A stretch of DNA of 64,000 nucleotides from Psychrobacter sp. NZS113 (GTDB lineage: Bacteria; Pseudomonadota; Gammaproteobacteria; Pseudomonadales; Moraxellaceae), in contig NZ_JADYWL010000003.1 of NCBI RefSeq assembly GCF_015864825.1, forward strand, positions 1 to 64,000, read 5' to 3'. Below are positions 18,815-27,757 of this stretch, piece after piece. Under the pieces are notes generated by a model. That model was not told the origin of the DNA, searched no databases, and saw only the letters and a program-made list of their open reading frames with translations. The position numbers and the translations under genes were made by a program. Position 1 is the first letter of the stretch. Every line of letters starts with the position of its first letter.

Positions 18815-20014
18815 TTAAAAGCTAAAGCCTACATTTAAATTGACTCTGGAAAGCCACTCATCACTATTTTCAGAGGTAGCTGACGTAAAGCCTGTACTGT
18901 TGGTTGCGCCACCGATAATATTAGAATTCTTACCGTAAGTATGATCTAACCAAACCAAAAACGGAGGTGCGATAAACATCAGACCTGTGGTATTCATTTG
19001 CGAATCAGCCCAGTCACCATGATGCTTTTTAAGATAACTGTAGTCGTTATATACTTTGACAGCTTTCAATGCACCCATATCTTTCATTGGGACTGTATAT
19101 GCCAAGTTTAAACTACCGACGGTACCTTCTGAGGCAATAAAATATGCTGGGGTTAATCCATTTGCGCCCATCAATGTCATACTATCATCAACACCACTAG
19201 GATTTTTGGCATCATAGTCATAATGTATAAGTGAACTTTGAACATTGAACTGATCAAAATTATTATTGGTATGTAATCCTACCGCATAATAGCTACCATC
19301 ATCATTGGTTAAGCCATTCTCTAATTGGGAATAAGCACCCGACACACCAATTTCCTGCTTACCCGCCTCCGTTTCAAACTTGCGAGCCACACGCGCATTA
19401 AATTGGTTCTTTTTTTCATTCTCATACTGGCTCATAGAAGGAAACGTATTATCCAATTCGCTATAAGCCCCACTTTCAGGCGAGTATCTAAGACTTTCAG
19501 ATAACATCTCAGGATAATACCCAAGCTTCACATCCCAGTCCTCACTTTCATGATTGAAATTTATACCGGGTGCAATATTGTTACCATATCCCAAAAAGAA
19601 AGGTAAATGGTATGTCCAGCCATTTTGAGGATAAGGATAAATCGCAAAAGGCTTATAAACCAACCCTGCCTCAACGCTGTTTCTTTCATCTACGTTATAA
19701 CCCACATAGGCCTTTTCAATAGAAGTTTTATCATCGTCTTGAAAGATATAACTACCATTTAAATAAAAATCATCATATTTTCCATCAACATCTAAACGAA
19801 AAATATCAAAATCAGGATCACCTAAATCAGAGTTGTACTTATCCTCACTCCAACTCTGATAACGCTGATTAAATCTTATAACGCCACCAACATTTAGCTC
19901 CTTAGTTCCATCCTCACTTTTTAGTTCAATTACTTTGGCCTGAGCACTGGTGATTGTTGGTAGCCATAACACTGGCGCTAACACAATTAAAGATTTGAAA
20001 ATTAGTTTAGTCAT
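18815..20014 (-). CDS. Outer-membrane porin
   Basis: A 399-residue protein with a signal peptide (KLIFKSLIVLAPVLWLPTI, cleavage likely near residue 24 to 26 at SAQA). The mature part has alternating beta-strand character and ends VNLNVGFSF, the C-terminal aromatic signature recognised by the BAM complex. The LNVGGVIRFNQRYQSW and FDIFRLDVDGKYDDFYLNG segments resemble phosphate-selective/OprO-P-like porins. Last gene of the aromatic operon, 61 bases after the ThDP enzyme, so it probably admits the operon's substrate through the outer membrane. The substrate is unknown. Confidence 0.82.
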   Translation of the reverse strand: MTKLIFKSLIVLAPVLWLPTITSAQAKVIELKSEDGTKELNVGGVIRFNQRYQSWSEDKYNSDLGDPDFDIFRLDVDGKYDDFYLNGSYIFQDDDKTSIEKAYVGYNVDERNSVEAGLVYKPFAIYPYPQNGWTYHLPFFLGYGNNIAPGINFNHESEDWDVKLGYYPEMLSESLRYSPESGAYSELDNTFPSMSQYENEKKNQFNARVARKFETEAGKQEIGVSGAYSQLENGLTNDDGSYYAVGLHTNNNFDQFNVQSSLIHYDYDAKNPSGVDDSMTLMGANGLTPAYFIASEGTVGSLNLAYTVPMKDMGALKAVKVYNDYSYLKKHHGDWADSQMNTTGLMFIAPPFLVWLDHTYGKNSNIIGGATNSTGFTSATSENSDEWLSRVNLNVGFSF

Positions 20015-20075
20015 GAGAAATTCCTATTATCCAATTAGTAAAAATCCTTCTTGTAAAACCAACTGATATCAATAT

Positions 20076-21716
20076 TTAATACAACTTCTTCTGTGGTGGG
20101 CCTGCAAACTTGAGCGGACCAATCGCATTCATATTGACTTCAACCAAGCACATACCATCTTGTTTCATAGCTTCATTAATCTTGATATCAAACTCTTCTA
20201 GAGAGTCTGCTTTGTAAGATTTGCAACCCATCGCTTCACCAAGTGCAATGAAAGAGGGTGTATGTAGCTCGTTGTAATACTGTCTACCATCAAAGTACTC
20301 TTTTTGAATACCGCGCATGACCCCATAACCGCCATCATTCATCACTAATAAAACCATATTGGCATTCTCTTGTATTGCTGTGGCAATTTCACCTACGCCA
20401 AGCATTAGACCACCATCACCTACTAGAGCCACCGTCTTTTTATCTGGGTTAGCAATTGCCGTACCAATACCATGTGATAGGCCTAAACCAATCGCGCCCG
20501 CCAAAGAATGAATATTCTGTAACGGCTTATTGACTGGGAACAATCGACTGCCCCACGTGCTGCCCGACATCGTAATGTCTCTCACCAATATGCCGTCTTC
20601 TGGCAAGGCTTTACGCAACAAGTAGCACAGATCAGCATACGGCCCTAGCTGAGTCTCCAATGCATTAATGGCAAAGTCCTTTGCCGATTTGATACGCTGA
20701 TCATAGTCTGCATCTATTTTGGATGTGTCTCCTAACCTCTGGATGACATTCTGCAAAAAAGATTTTGCTTCAGCACAAAAGAAGTGTTTGACCGAATAAT
20801 TTCTTTGCTGCGCCATTGGGCTTGCATCGATCTGTATCAGGTTTTCTGGGAATTTTAGTGAGTAGGTTTTTGTCTCATTACTACGTAAGCGAGAGCCAAT
20901 AACGATGCAAGCATCACTCTCTGTGATGAGCGCTTCGACTGCGGATGAGTTATGAAACGCATTTAAACTTCTTGGGTGCGTATCGGCTAAGACACCGCGC
21001 GCATGAGTGGAAGACACCACAGGTATGCCCATGTCAGCCAATTTTTCGATCTCAGCACTCGCTTCGAGACAGCCGCCGCCTATCCATAAAATAGGGTTTT
21101 TGGCAGATTGGATTTGCTCAGCAACAAAATCCACATCTTTCTTATGGGCGTCAGGTAATTGCATAGCGCCCACATACGATAACTCAGTAGGTAGCTCAAT
21201 GGTTGTCGCTTGTACATCAATCGGTATTTCAATACTGACGGGGCCTTTGGGCACAGTAGTCGCTACTCGAATCGCCTCTCTCACCATGCCAACCGCGTGC
21301 TCAGGACTCAAAATTCTAAAAGCCGCTTTACTACTGGATTTTAAGTAACCAAGCTGATCAGCCGCTTCATGGATAAAGCTTGCATCACGATCCAAGTATT
21401 CTTTTTCAACTTGTCCTGTGATATGAATAACTGGGCTACCCGCATTACATGCTTCAACCAAAGAGCCAATAGCATTGCCTGAACCTGCACCCGTACTGGT
21501 GATGGCCACACCTAACCCTTTGAATCGAGAATACGCATCTGCCATGTTGACGCATCCCGCTTCTCCCCGTGAACAAATAAATCTGATTTTATCTCTTCTA
21601 CCAATGGCATCGGCAATCGGTAGGTTATGAATAGAAATCAAGCCAAAAACATCGCTCACACCATGTTCTTCCAAAACTCTCGCTACTAATTCACCGACGG
21701 TTACTTTGACTGTCAT
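20076..21716 (-). CDS. Thiamine-diphosphate-dependent enzyme (acetolactate synthase/benzoylformate decarboxylase-like)
   Basis: A 546-residue ThDP enzyme with the usual three domains. The N-terminal domain has catalytic Glu52 (CSRGEAGCVNMADAYSR), and the C-terminal domain has the ThDP/Mg motif beginning VGDGGLMLGVGEI and ending MNDGGYG. Relatives include acetolactate synthase, benzoylformate decarboxylase and oxalyl-CoA decarboxylase. In an aromatic operon with an ALDH next to it, decarboxylation of a 2-oxo acid to an aldehyde is plausible but unproven. The 70 bases before its start contain palindromes (see 21750), so it may also have its own promoter. Confidence 0.8.
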   Translation of the reverse strand: MTVKVTVGELVARVLEEHGVSDVFGLISIHNLPIADAIGRRDKIRFICSRGEAGCVNMADAYSRFKGLGVAITSTGAGSGNAIGSLVEACNAGSPVIHITGQVEKEYLDRDASFIHEAADQLGYLKSSSKAAFRILSPEHAVGMVREAIRVATTVPKGPVSIEIPIDVQATTIELPTELSYVGAMQLPDAHKKDVDFVAEQIQSAKNPILWIGGGCLEASAEIEKLADMGIPVVSSTHARGVLADTHPRSLNAFHNSSAVEALITESDACIVIGSRLRSNETKTYSLKFPENLIQIDASPMAQQRNYSVKHFFCAEAKSFLQNVIQRLGDTSKIDADYDQRIKSAKDFAINALETQLGPYADLCYLLRKALPEDGILVRDITMSGSTWGSRLFPVNKPLQNIHSLAGAIGLGLSHGIGTAIANPDKKTVALVGDGGLMLGVGEIATAIQENANMVLLVMNDGGYGVMRGIQKEYFDGRQYYNELHTPSFIALGEAMGCKSYKADSLEEFDIKINEAMKQDGMCLVEVNMNAIGPLKFAGPPQKKLY

Positions 21717-21749
21717 AATCTCATCCCTGTATGTTAATAATCTGGTTGT

Positions 21750-21790
21750 TTAATACATGTATTAAATATAGTTATTTGATATATAACTAT
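21750..21790. promoter_or_regulatory. Palindromes between ALDH and ThDP-enzyme genes
   Basis: A perfect 16-base palindrome TTAATACATGTATTAA (21750-21765) is followed at once by ATAGTTAT...ATAACTAT (21768-21790). Both lie in or at the edge of a 70-base gap inside an otherwise tightly packed operon. They could be an operator with an internal promoter, or an mRNA structure. The TATAGTT half resembles arms of the repeat upstream of the operon at 32573. Confidence 0.4.
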
Positions 21791-23256
21791 TTGACTTCAC
21801 ACCATGGGTTTGGTGTTTCATCAAGGTTTAGAAATATACTTTTTGTTTGCATATAATCTAAAATACCCAATCTTCCTTTTTCTTTACCGACGCCACTTTC
21901 TTTGTGCCCACTAAAGGGGGTAGCGATAGAGAATTTTTTATACGTATTGATCCATATTGTTCCGGCCTCAAGACGTTTCGCCATATCAAGCGCTTTTCGA
22001 TAGTCCTCTGTCCATATGCCAGCGGCAAGACCATAGACACTCTGATTCGCTTCAGCCACCAATGCGTCTTCGTCACTAAATGGCATTGCAACTAGCACAG
22101 GACCGAATATCTCTTCTTGGCAGATTTGGGCTTGGTTGGTTAACCCGGTGATGATAGTTGGTGCATAGTAAGAGCCTTTGTCAAAGTTTTCGCCAGTGAG
22201 TCTGTAGCCGCCAGTCACGACATTACCGCCCTCTTCTTTAGCCATTTTGACGTAGTCATCAACCGTATTAAGATGCGCTTCACTGACTAAAGGCCCCATT
22301 TGTGTGTTGGGTGCTTCTGGGTCACCTACGATGATTTTCTTGGTTTTCTCAATCAAAGCATCTAAAAACTTGTCGTAAATACTCTGATGAATAAATAGTC
22401 TTGAGCCTGCAATACAAGCTTGGCCCGATGAGCTGAAAATGCCGTAAATCACACCGTTTACTGCAATATCAACGTTGGCATCTTCAAAGACAATCGTAGG
22501 GGATTTACCACCCAGCTCTAAGGACGTAGAAATAAGCTTTTCAGCTGCCACATGCGCTAAGTGTCTACCCGTACTGGTACTGCCAGTAAAAGAAATTTTT
22601 TGTACCAGCGGATGTTTGACAATCGCTTCTCCAACGACAGAGCCTTTACCAGTCAACACACTAAATAAACCTGCTGGTAAGCCGGCCTCTTCAAATATCG
22701 TCGCCAACTCAAGGGCGATAAGAGAGGTTGCTTCAGCAGGTTTTAGGATAACGGCATTGCCCCCTGCCAGCGCGGGTATGATTTTTTGTATCTCTGATGC
22801 AACTGGAGAGTTCCATGGTGTGATCGCGGCAATTACCCCTAACGGCTCATAAGTGGTGAACGTCAAGACAGACTTGATGCGCTGATTGGTCAGCTCGTTG
22901 TCTAAGGTTTCAAGACAACTGGCGATATATCGAGTCGTGGCAATCGCACTATTTACCAGACCCATGGTTTCGGAGATCGGCTTACCATTATCTCGGGTTT
23001 GCAGTTTGGCTAAAAATGTCTTCTTATCTTCTAATAGGTTTGCCACTTTAAATAAAATGGTGGCCTTTTCTGAGGGTAATGTGTCGCGCCAGTCTGAGTG
23101 TCTCCAAGCAGCATCAGCCGCTAAAATGGCTTCATCGACATCATCCAAACTTGCGGATGATATTTCCGCATTTTCTGAATGATCGGCTGGGTAATAACTT
23201 TTTGACGGTTTGCCACCACCAAGCTTCCACTTACCTGCAATAAATATTTTTTTCAT
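21787..23256 (-). CDS. NAD-dependent aldehyde dehydrogenase
   Basis: A 489-residue ALDH-superfamily protein. Visible catalytic elements are AITPWNSP (oxyanion Asn), SLELGGKSPTIVFEDA (general-base Glu) and SSSGQACIAGSRLF (nucleophile Cys). General similarity is to betaine-aldehyde and hydroxymuconic-semialdehyde dehydrogenases, but the substrate cannot be fixed. The ATG at 23256 fits the family N-terminus (MKKIFIAGKW); an upstream GTG is possible. It is 24 bases from the AspDH-like gene and upstream of the ThDP enzyme. A 2-oxo acid to aldehyde to acid sequence is an attractive but inferred pairing. Confidence 0.85.
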   Translation of the reverse strand: MKKIFIAGKWKLGGGKPSKSYYPADHSENAEISSASLDDVDEAILAADAAWRHSDWRDTLPSEKATILFKVANLLEDKKTFLAKLQTRDNGKPISETMGLVNSAIATTRYIASCLETLDNELTNQRIKSVLTFTTYEPLGVIAAITPWNSPVASEIQKIIPALAGGNAVILKPAEATSLIALELATIFEEAGLPAGLFSVLTGKGSVVGEAIVKHPLVQKISFTGSTSTGRHLAHVAAEKLISTSLELGGKSPTIVFEDANVDIAVNGVIYGIFSSSGQACIAGSRLFIHQSIYDKFLDALIEKTKKIIVGDPEAPNTQMGPLVSEAHLNTVDDYVKMAKEEGGNVVTGGYRLTGENFDKGSYYAPTIITGLTNQAQICQEEIFGPVLVAMPFSDEDALVAEANQSVYGLAAGIWTEDYRKALDMAKRLEAGTIWINTYKKFSIATPFSGHKESGVGKEKGRLGILDYMQTKSIFLNLDETPNPWCEVK

Positions 23257-23280
23257 AAGGTTTCTCACATTAATGGCGCT

Positions 23281-24072
23281 TTATATTTGTAAGGTTTGGT
23301 CAATCTGACAGCACAAGCGCAAAGCACTAAAGGCTGCTAAACTTGAAGTCTTAGGGTTTTCGGCTAAGGGTAATCCAGTCATACTGATCTCAAGCTTGCC
23401 GAATACGCCTTCAGCGGTGATATGATGAATATTGTGCTCAAGTGCTGGATCAGCGATTAGCTCTACTGTCGTATGATCAAGACCAACACCTGCCAGCGCA
23501 ATGGTGGCAGCAACGTTTGAATTGGCTGGGAATAAAGCCGCGGCCTCCCTCGCAGTACCCGTAAAGAAAACCGTTGCTTCTTTTAAATGATCGTAATCAA
23601 TAAGCTGGTCAGCATGACTGCCCTTCCAGCTGTCTGGCTGCTTTCTGCCTTGATACACTACACGGTCCAGTCCCGCCAAACTTGCCGCATTGATACCATC
23701 AATGCCAGCCACGGCACCCGCTAAGATACGAATATTCACCCCGTTTCTTTGTGCAGCATCAGCAAGTGCGACGGCAAACGTCTCATCGGTAAACGCCCCG
23801 ACAGAGACAATACCAAGGGGTATGCACTTCTCTAAAATCTTGATGGCATGTTCTTTGAGTCCATTTTGTCCTGACATCTCAATGGCCAAATCAGGCATGT
23901 TAGTTAAATCATCAACGCAAGTAATCACCTCGATAGAGTCGCCTATCTCCGCCTTGATACTCTCTGCGCTTTTAGGACTGGCAACTACCGTTGATAAAAC
24001 GATATTTTGAGGCAACATCTCATGTACTTTTTTTGCCATTGATCCGTAGCCTATGAACATCACTCTTTTCAT
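23281..24072 (-). CDS. L-aspartate dehydrogenase-like protein (NadX/AspDH family)
   Basis: A 263-residue protein with an N-terminal NAD(P)-binding fold (VMFIGYGSMAKKVHEM) and the AspDH (DUF108) core: AGAVAGIDGINAASLAGLD, TGTAREAAALFPANSNVAATIALAG and LGKLEI-like strands near the C-terminus. The family's known reaction is NAD(P)-dependent oxidative deamination of L-aspartate to oxaloacetate/iminoaspartate. Members inside catabolic operons probably act on other amino or imino acids. Here it is packed between an SDR and an ALDH, not near nad genes, so a catabolic role is likely. The exact substrate is unknown. Confidence 0.75.
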   Translation of the reverse strand: MKRVMFIGYGSMAKKVHEMLPQNIVLSTVVASPKSAESIKAEIGDSIEVITCVDDLTNMPDLAIEMSGQNGLKEHAIKILEKCIPLGIVSVGAFTDETFAVALADAAQRNGVNIRILAGAVAGIDGINAASLAGLDRVVYQGRKQPDSWKGSHADQLIDYDHLKEATVFFTGTAREAAALFPANSNVAATIALAGVGLDHTTVELIADPALEHNIHHITAEGVFGKLEISMTGLPLAENPKTSSLAAFSALRLCCQIDQTLQI

Positions 24073-24094
24073 GCCTTACTCCTGTTTATATCTT

Positions 24095-24889
24095 TTATAT
24101 TTCTTTGCTCAAGCCACCAGAGACATCAACCACCGAGCCTGTGGTATAAGAGGATAATGGCGATGCCAAAAACAGAAGTGCGTAAGCTGCCTCCTCGGGC
24201 TTACCTAGACGGCCAAGTGGAATCTGCTTTTTGGTAGCGACGTGGGCCGTCCATTCTTGCCAGTTTTTGCTTTGGTCTGATCGTTCCTCAAAACGTCTGC
24301 GCCACTGCCCAGACTCCACCAACCCAATCAATATAGAATTAACTCTAATGTTTTCTTTGACCAGCTCATTAGCGAGATTCTTACTTAGATTCAATAAGCC
24401 TGCTCTGGCGACTGAGGTTGCTACCATGTGCGTTTCTGGCTTTAGACCTAGTAAAGAGTTCACGTTGGTTATCGACGCAATATCGGACTGCTTTAGATGT
24501 GGTAACGTCGCATTAATCATATTCACCACGCTAAAAACCTTTAATTTAAGCTCATCAACCCAGTCTTGCTCTTCGGTGGCAAAAAAATCTGCCACTTTGC
24601 CTTGTCCGGCGTTATTCACAAGCATGTCAATTGCGCCAAATTTTTCGATCACTAACGCGACATAATCTGCTACCTGCTCTTTGTCGAGCACATCGCATTG
24701 ATGAATGAACATCTGGTTTGCGTCGTATTCTGCACTCAACGCGTCGAAGGTTGATTGAAGCTTTTCTTGGTTTCTACCACACCAAGCGACGTTGGCACCT
24801 TCTGCTAGGAATAGCTTGACCAACTCGAGTCCTATACCAGAGGAGCCACCAGTGATGATGACTACCTTATCTCTTACTTTAAAACTCAT
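24095..24889 (-). CDS. SDR-family protein lacking the YxxxK motif
   Basis: A 264-residue SDR with intact cofactor motif TGGSSGIGLELV and NNAGQG. The C-terminal part has the usual IRVNSILIG and TGSVVDVSGG. The active-site segment reads SLLGLKPETHMVATSVARAG. Aligned from the IRVNSI block, the positions of YxxxK are T-S-V-A-R, so both Tyr and Lys are replaced. It therefore probably does not work as a classical alcohol dehydrogenase. Its stop overlaps the hydrolase start by 4 bases, indicating translational coupling. Confidence 0.8.
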   Translation of the reverse strand: MSFKVRDKVVIITGGSSGIGLELVKLFLAEGANVAWCGRNQEKLQSTFDALSAEYDANQMFIHQCDVLDKEQVADYVALVIEKFGAIDMLVNNAGQGKVADFFATEEQDWVDELKLKVFSVVNMINATLPHLKQSDIASITNVNSLLGLKPETHMVATSVARAGLLNLSKNLANELVKENIRVNSILIGLVESGQWRRRFEERSDQSKNWQEWTAHVATKKQIPLGRLGKPEEAAYALLFLASPLSSYTTGSVVDVSGGLSKEI

Positions 24890-25695
24890 AAATCATCACC
24901 TTTAATAATGGAGAGAAGTACTTGGTTAAAACGCTCTGGCTGATCCAAGTACGATAAATGGCTGGCGGCATCAATAGCATGCAATGTGATATTTTTATCC
25001 CGTGCTGCAATCTCAAACATAATCTTGGGGGTGGTAATACCATCCTCAGTGCCATAAATTAAGTCGACAGGTTTGTCTATCGTTGCTAGATAATGGTGGA
25101 TACTGTCATGCGCCAATAACCGTGATGATTTTTCAAACCCTTCTATCGTAATGTCCTCCATTACTTTTTCGAGCAGCGCAACCTTGTCATTGCTAGCATC
25201 GAATAACAAGGCACTACTCCTCTGCCTTGCCATCTCTGCACCTCCCAATTCACGCAGACGCTTTGGACGCATATTGGCAACCTCATCTTGCTTTGCTTGC
25301 TCAAACTCTCCGTAGCCTTGAGCAGGATTGACCAAGATCAGTTTATTTACCTTGCCTGGATATTCAGAGGCAAAACCTGCAGCGATAAGCGCACCTAAGG
25401 AATGGCCTACGAGATAGATACGATCAATATTTTTTGATTCGAGAAGCGCCAATAGACGCTGGCTGTAGTCAAGCGCAGTAGGCACCTCTTGTTCAACTTG
25501 CTCACTGTTGCCATATCCAGGCGCATTCCACGCTAAAACAGACCCATTAGTTGCCAAGGCATCTATTTGGTTTGACCAAGAATCAGAACCTGAGCTGATA
25601 CCATGTAAAAAGACAATCGTCTCCTCACCCAGCCCATCATTTTGAATAAACTCAATACGACTGATGGAGTCATATTCCTTGTCAAAATTTTTCAT
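24886..25695 (-). CDS. Alpha/beta hydrolase, possibly meta-cleavage-product hydrolase
   Basis: A 269-residue alpha/beta-fold hydrolase. The oxyanion region FLHGISSGSDSW precedes the nucleophile Ser99 in VGHSLGAL. The acid is probably in YGTEDGITTP and the histidine in DAASHLSYLDQPERF. With an extradiol dioxygenase in the same operon, C-C bond hydrolysis of a ring-cleavage product is a natural role, but ester hydrolysis cannot be excluded. Overlaps the SDR gene by 4 bases. Confidence 0.82.
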   Translation of the reverse strand: MKNFDKEYDSISRIEFIQNDGLGEETIVFLHGISSGSDSWSNQIDALATNGSVLAWNAPGYGNSEQVEQEVPTALDYSQRLLALLESKNIDRIYLVGHSLGALIAAGFASEYPGKVNKLILVNPAQGYGEFEQAKQDEVANMRPKRLRELGGAEMARQRSSALLFDASNDKVALLEKVMEDITIEGFEKSSRLLAHDSIHHYLATIDKPVDLIYGTEDGITTPKIMFEIAARDKNITLHAIDAASHLSYLDQPERFNQVLLSIIKGDDL

Positions 25696-25774
25696 ACAGA
25701 TTCCTTTATGTATCCAAAAATCAGAGTCGATTCATCTCGTTACCATCGATGAAACAAAAACGTTTTCGCAAAAC

Positions 25775-26296
25775 CTAACGTTTAATCTTAGACAACGGAT
25801 GGTCATTTGGGTAAGTCGGAATGACAGGTTTTGGATTACCAATCATGACGCACATCAGCGCATCTTCTTGCGTATGATTGCGAAGCCCTCTGTACACATT
25901 GGGCGGTATCGAGATCAAATCTCTATAATTCAAAACCAAAGAGGTTTCTTCACCGTTCTCTTCTACCGTCAACTCAATAGAGCCGCGCAGCATAAAGAAA
26001 ACCTCTTCAGCATCGGTGTGCACATGTGGCGGGCCTTCACACCCTGCTGGTAACAGCATTGTCGAAAAGGTAAAGTTTTCAGCTGGCACCGTATTGGTAT
26101 CCCCAGAAATACCGGTCGCCCCTGTTCCCATATAACGCATTTGAGCGCGTCTGTATTTAGGATCAAAATCTGCTTGAAACTTCAGTGCGCTAAAGTCGTA
26201 TTCGCGATTTTCAAATCTTGCAACACGGGTTGATATCCAATCTTTTAGCGTACTGCCTTCTGGTCTTTTCCAAGTTTCAGTATTTTTAGTATTCAT
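25775..26296 (-). CDS. Cupin-domain protein
   Basis: A 173-residue single-cupin protein. Motif 1 is PPHVHTDAEEVFFMLRG (metal-binding His-x-His and Glu). Motif 2 is around LISIPPNVYRGLRNH. The N-terminal third (WKRPEGSTLKDWISTRVARF) has no domain I recognise. AAGGAG lies 8 bases before the ATG at 26296, which makes the longer upstream reading unlikely. Within the aromatic operon it may be a small dioxygenase, isomerase or ligand-binding protein. Function not assignable. Confidence 0.75.
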   Translation of the reverse strand: MNTKNTETWKRPEGSTLKDWISTRVARFENREYDFSALKFQADFDPKYRRAQMRYMGTGATGISGDTNTVPAENFTFSTMLLPAGCEGPPHVHTDAEEVFFMLRGSIELTVEENGEETSLVLNYRDLISIPPNVYRGLRNHTQEDALMCVMIGNPKPVIPTYPNDHPLSKIKR

Positions 26297-26380
26297 AACT
26301 GCACTCCTTGTGGTTTCACTCACTATTTAATCGGTTGATTTAAAAAAATTTTGTGCTGTTTACGCTCTTTCTTTTTAAAT

Positions 26381-27619
26381 CTAGTATTTCTTAAGCAATG
26401 GCAATAAGAAGAAAGAGGATACGATAGCCACACCTGCTAAAAACATAATTCCGTAGTCAATATTGCCTGTATAAACAACGATATAGCCGATGATAACGGG
26501 TGCTAAGGCACTACCGAAATTCCCAAATCCATTAAAGATGCCGCCTGCTGTTGTCGCCACTTCTTTTGCCGTCGTGTTAGCAAGCAAAGCGAAAATCGCT
26601 GAAACATTGAAGCCCCATAAAAAAGCACTGGCAGACATGAAGATGAGAACATTCACTACACCTTCTTGATAAATCAATAAAAACATCGTAATCCCTGCGC
26701 CAAATAGTCCGCCAAAGACTTGTAACGCTCTCTTATTTGGAAACCTGTCTGAGTTAAATGCACCAATAATCTCGCCAATAAGCATGGCTAAGAATGGAAT
26801 CATAGATAAGCTGCCAAACTGCTTTAAATCAAAACCTTTTGCTTCTATTAGGTAAGTCGGTATCCAGCTGTTTAGACCCCATAGGTAGGCCAACGTCCCG
26901 ACATTAAAGAAGGTAACCAACCAAAATGGCTTACTACTTAACAGTGTTGTGAAGTTCGTTTTATGGTCAACACTCTTTCTATTCGCTTTCACATACGTAA
27001 TACCCTTTAAGCCAAAGAATACGATGATGAATAGGAATATGGTGATGAACGACATGAAGAAGAAAGTGGCTTCCCAGTGGTAGTTTTGCAGGATAAGAGC
27101 GGTTAACGGAAATCCAAGCGCCGCACCCAGCGGTGTACCCAATAAGAATAAGGTAGACGCACGTGCCTGCTCGGATTCCGTATAATTTTGCTTGACGATG
27201 CTATAACATAAAGCCAATAACGGCCCTTCAGCTATGCCGAGTAATACGCGATAGAATAAAAGCATATAGAAACTATTGGTCGTACCCATTAAGAACATCA
27301 ACACGCCCCAACTGGCGATACCACATAGAAGTATCTTTTTTGGACCGAAGATATCACCTACAAAGCTTAGAAACACAGATGAGAGACCATAGGCCAATAA
27401 GAAGATACTCATCAACCAACCAAGTTTAGTTTTATCCCCTGCAATACCAAAATCAGATAAAAAAGCAGGATCTGAAAAAAGGACGGCAATACTAATTTTA
27501 TCAAAAAAAGCCAGTATCACCGTTATCATCAATACAATGGCGGGCAACCAGTATTTAAAACCACCCGGTCTATTTCTTTGTACACCTACAGCATCGACAT
27601 TATCTACGGTTGTATCCAT
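26381..27619 (-). CDS. MFS transporter, anion:cation symporter type
   Basis: A 412-residue protein with 12 predicted helices. The first helix contains AFFDKISIAVLF, comparable to the D-R/K motif of the ACS subfamily (aromatic acid and sugar-acid uptake). The loop between helices 2 and 3 reads GDIFGPKKILLCGI, the MFS signature loop, and LLFYRVLLGIAEGPLLAL resembles helix 4 of that group. It is embedded between the ferredoxin reductase and cupin genes, so it likely imports the operon's organic-acid substrate across the inner membrane. Confidence 0.83.
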   Translation of the reverse strand: MDTTVDNVDAVGVQRNRPGGFKYWLPAIVLMITVILAFFDKISIAVLFSDPAFLSDFGIAGDKTKLGWLMSIFLLAYGLSSVFLSFVGDIFGPKKILLCGIASWGVLMFLMGTTNSFYMLLFYRVLLGIAEGPLLALCYSIVKQNYTESEQARASTLFLLGTPLGAALGFPLTALILQNYHWEATFFFMSFITIFLFIIVFFGLKGITYVKANRKSVDHKTNFTTLLSSKPFWLVTFFNVGTLAYLWGLNSWIPTYLIEAKGFDLKQFGSLSMIPFLAMLIGEIIGAFNSDRFPNKRALQVFGGLFGAGITMFLLIYQEGVVNVLIFMSASAFLWGFNVSAIFALLANTTAKEVATTAGGIFNGFGNFGSALAPVIIGYIVVYTGNIDYGIMFLAGVAIVSSFFLLPLLKKY

Positions 27620-27757
27620 TTCCGTTATCCTTGATAATTGACTTAAAATTTGATGACTAAATCAGTGATTGAATGCCACTCAAATCGGTTATTAAAAGCG
27701 TCTTTCATCTACAAAAAATAGTACTGAGTGATTAAAATCCTTATCTTCAGTGAATAA

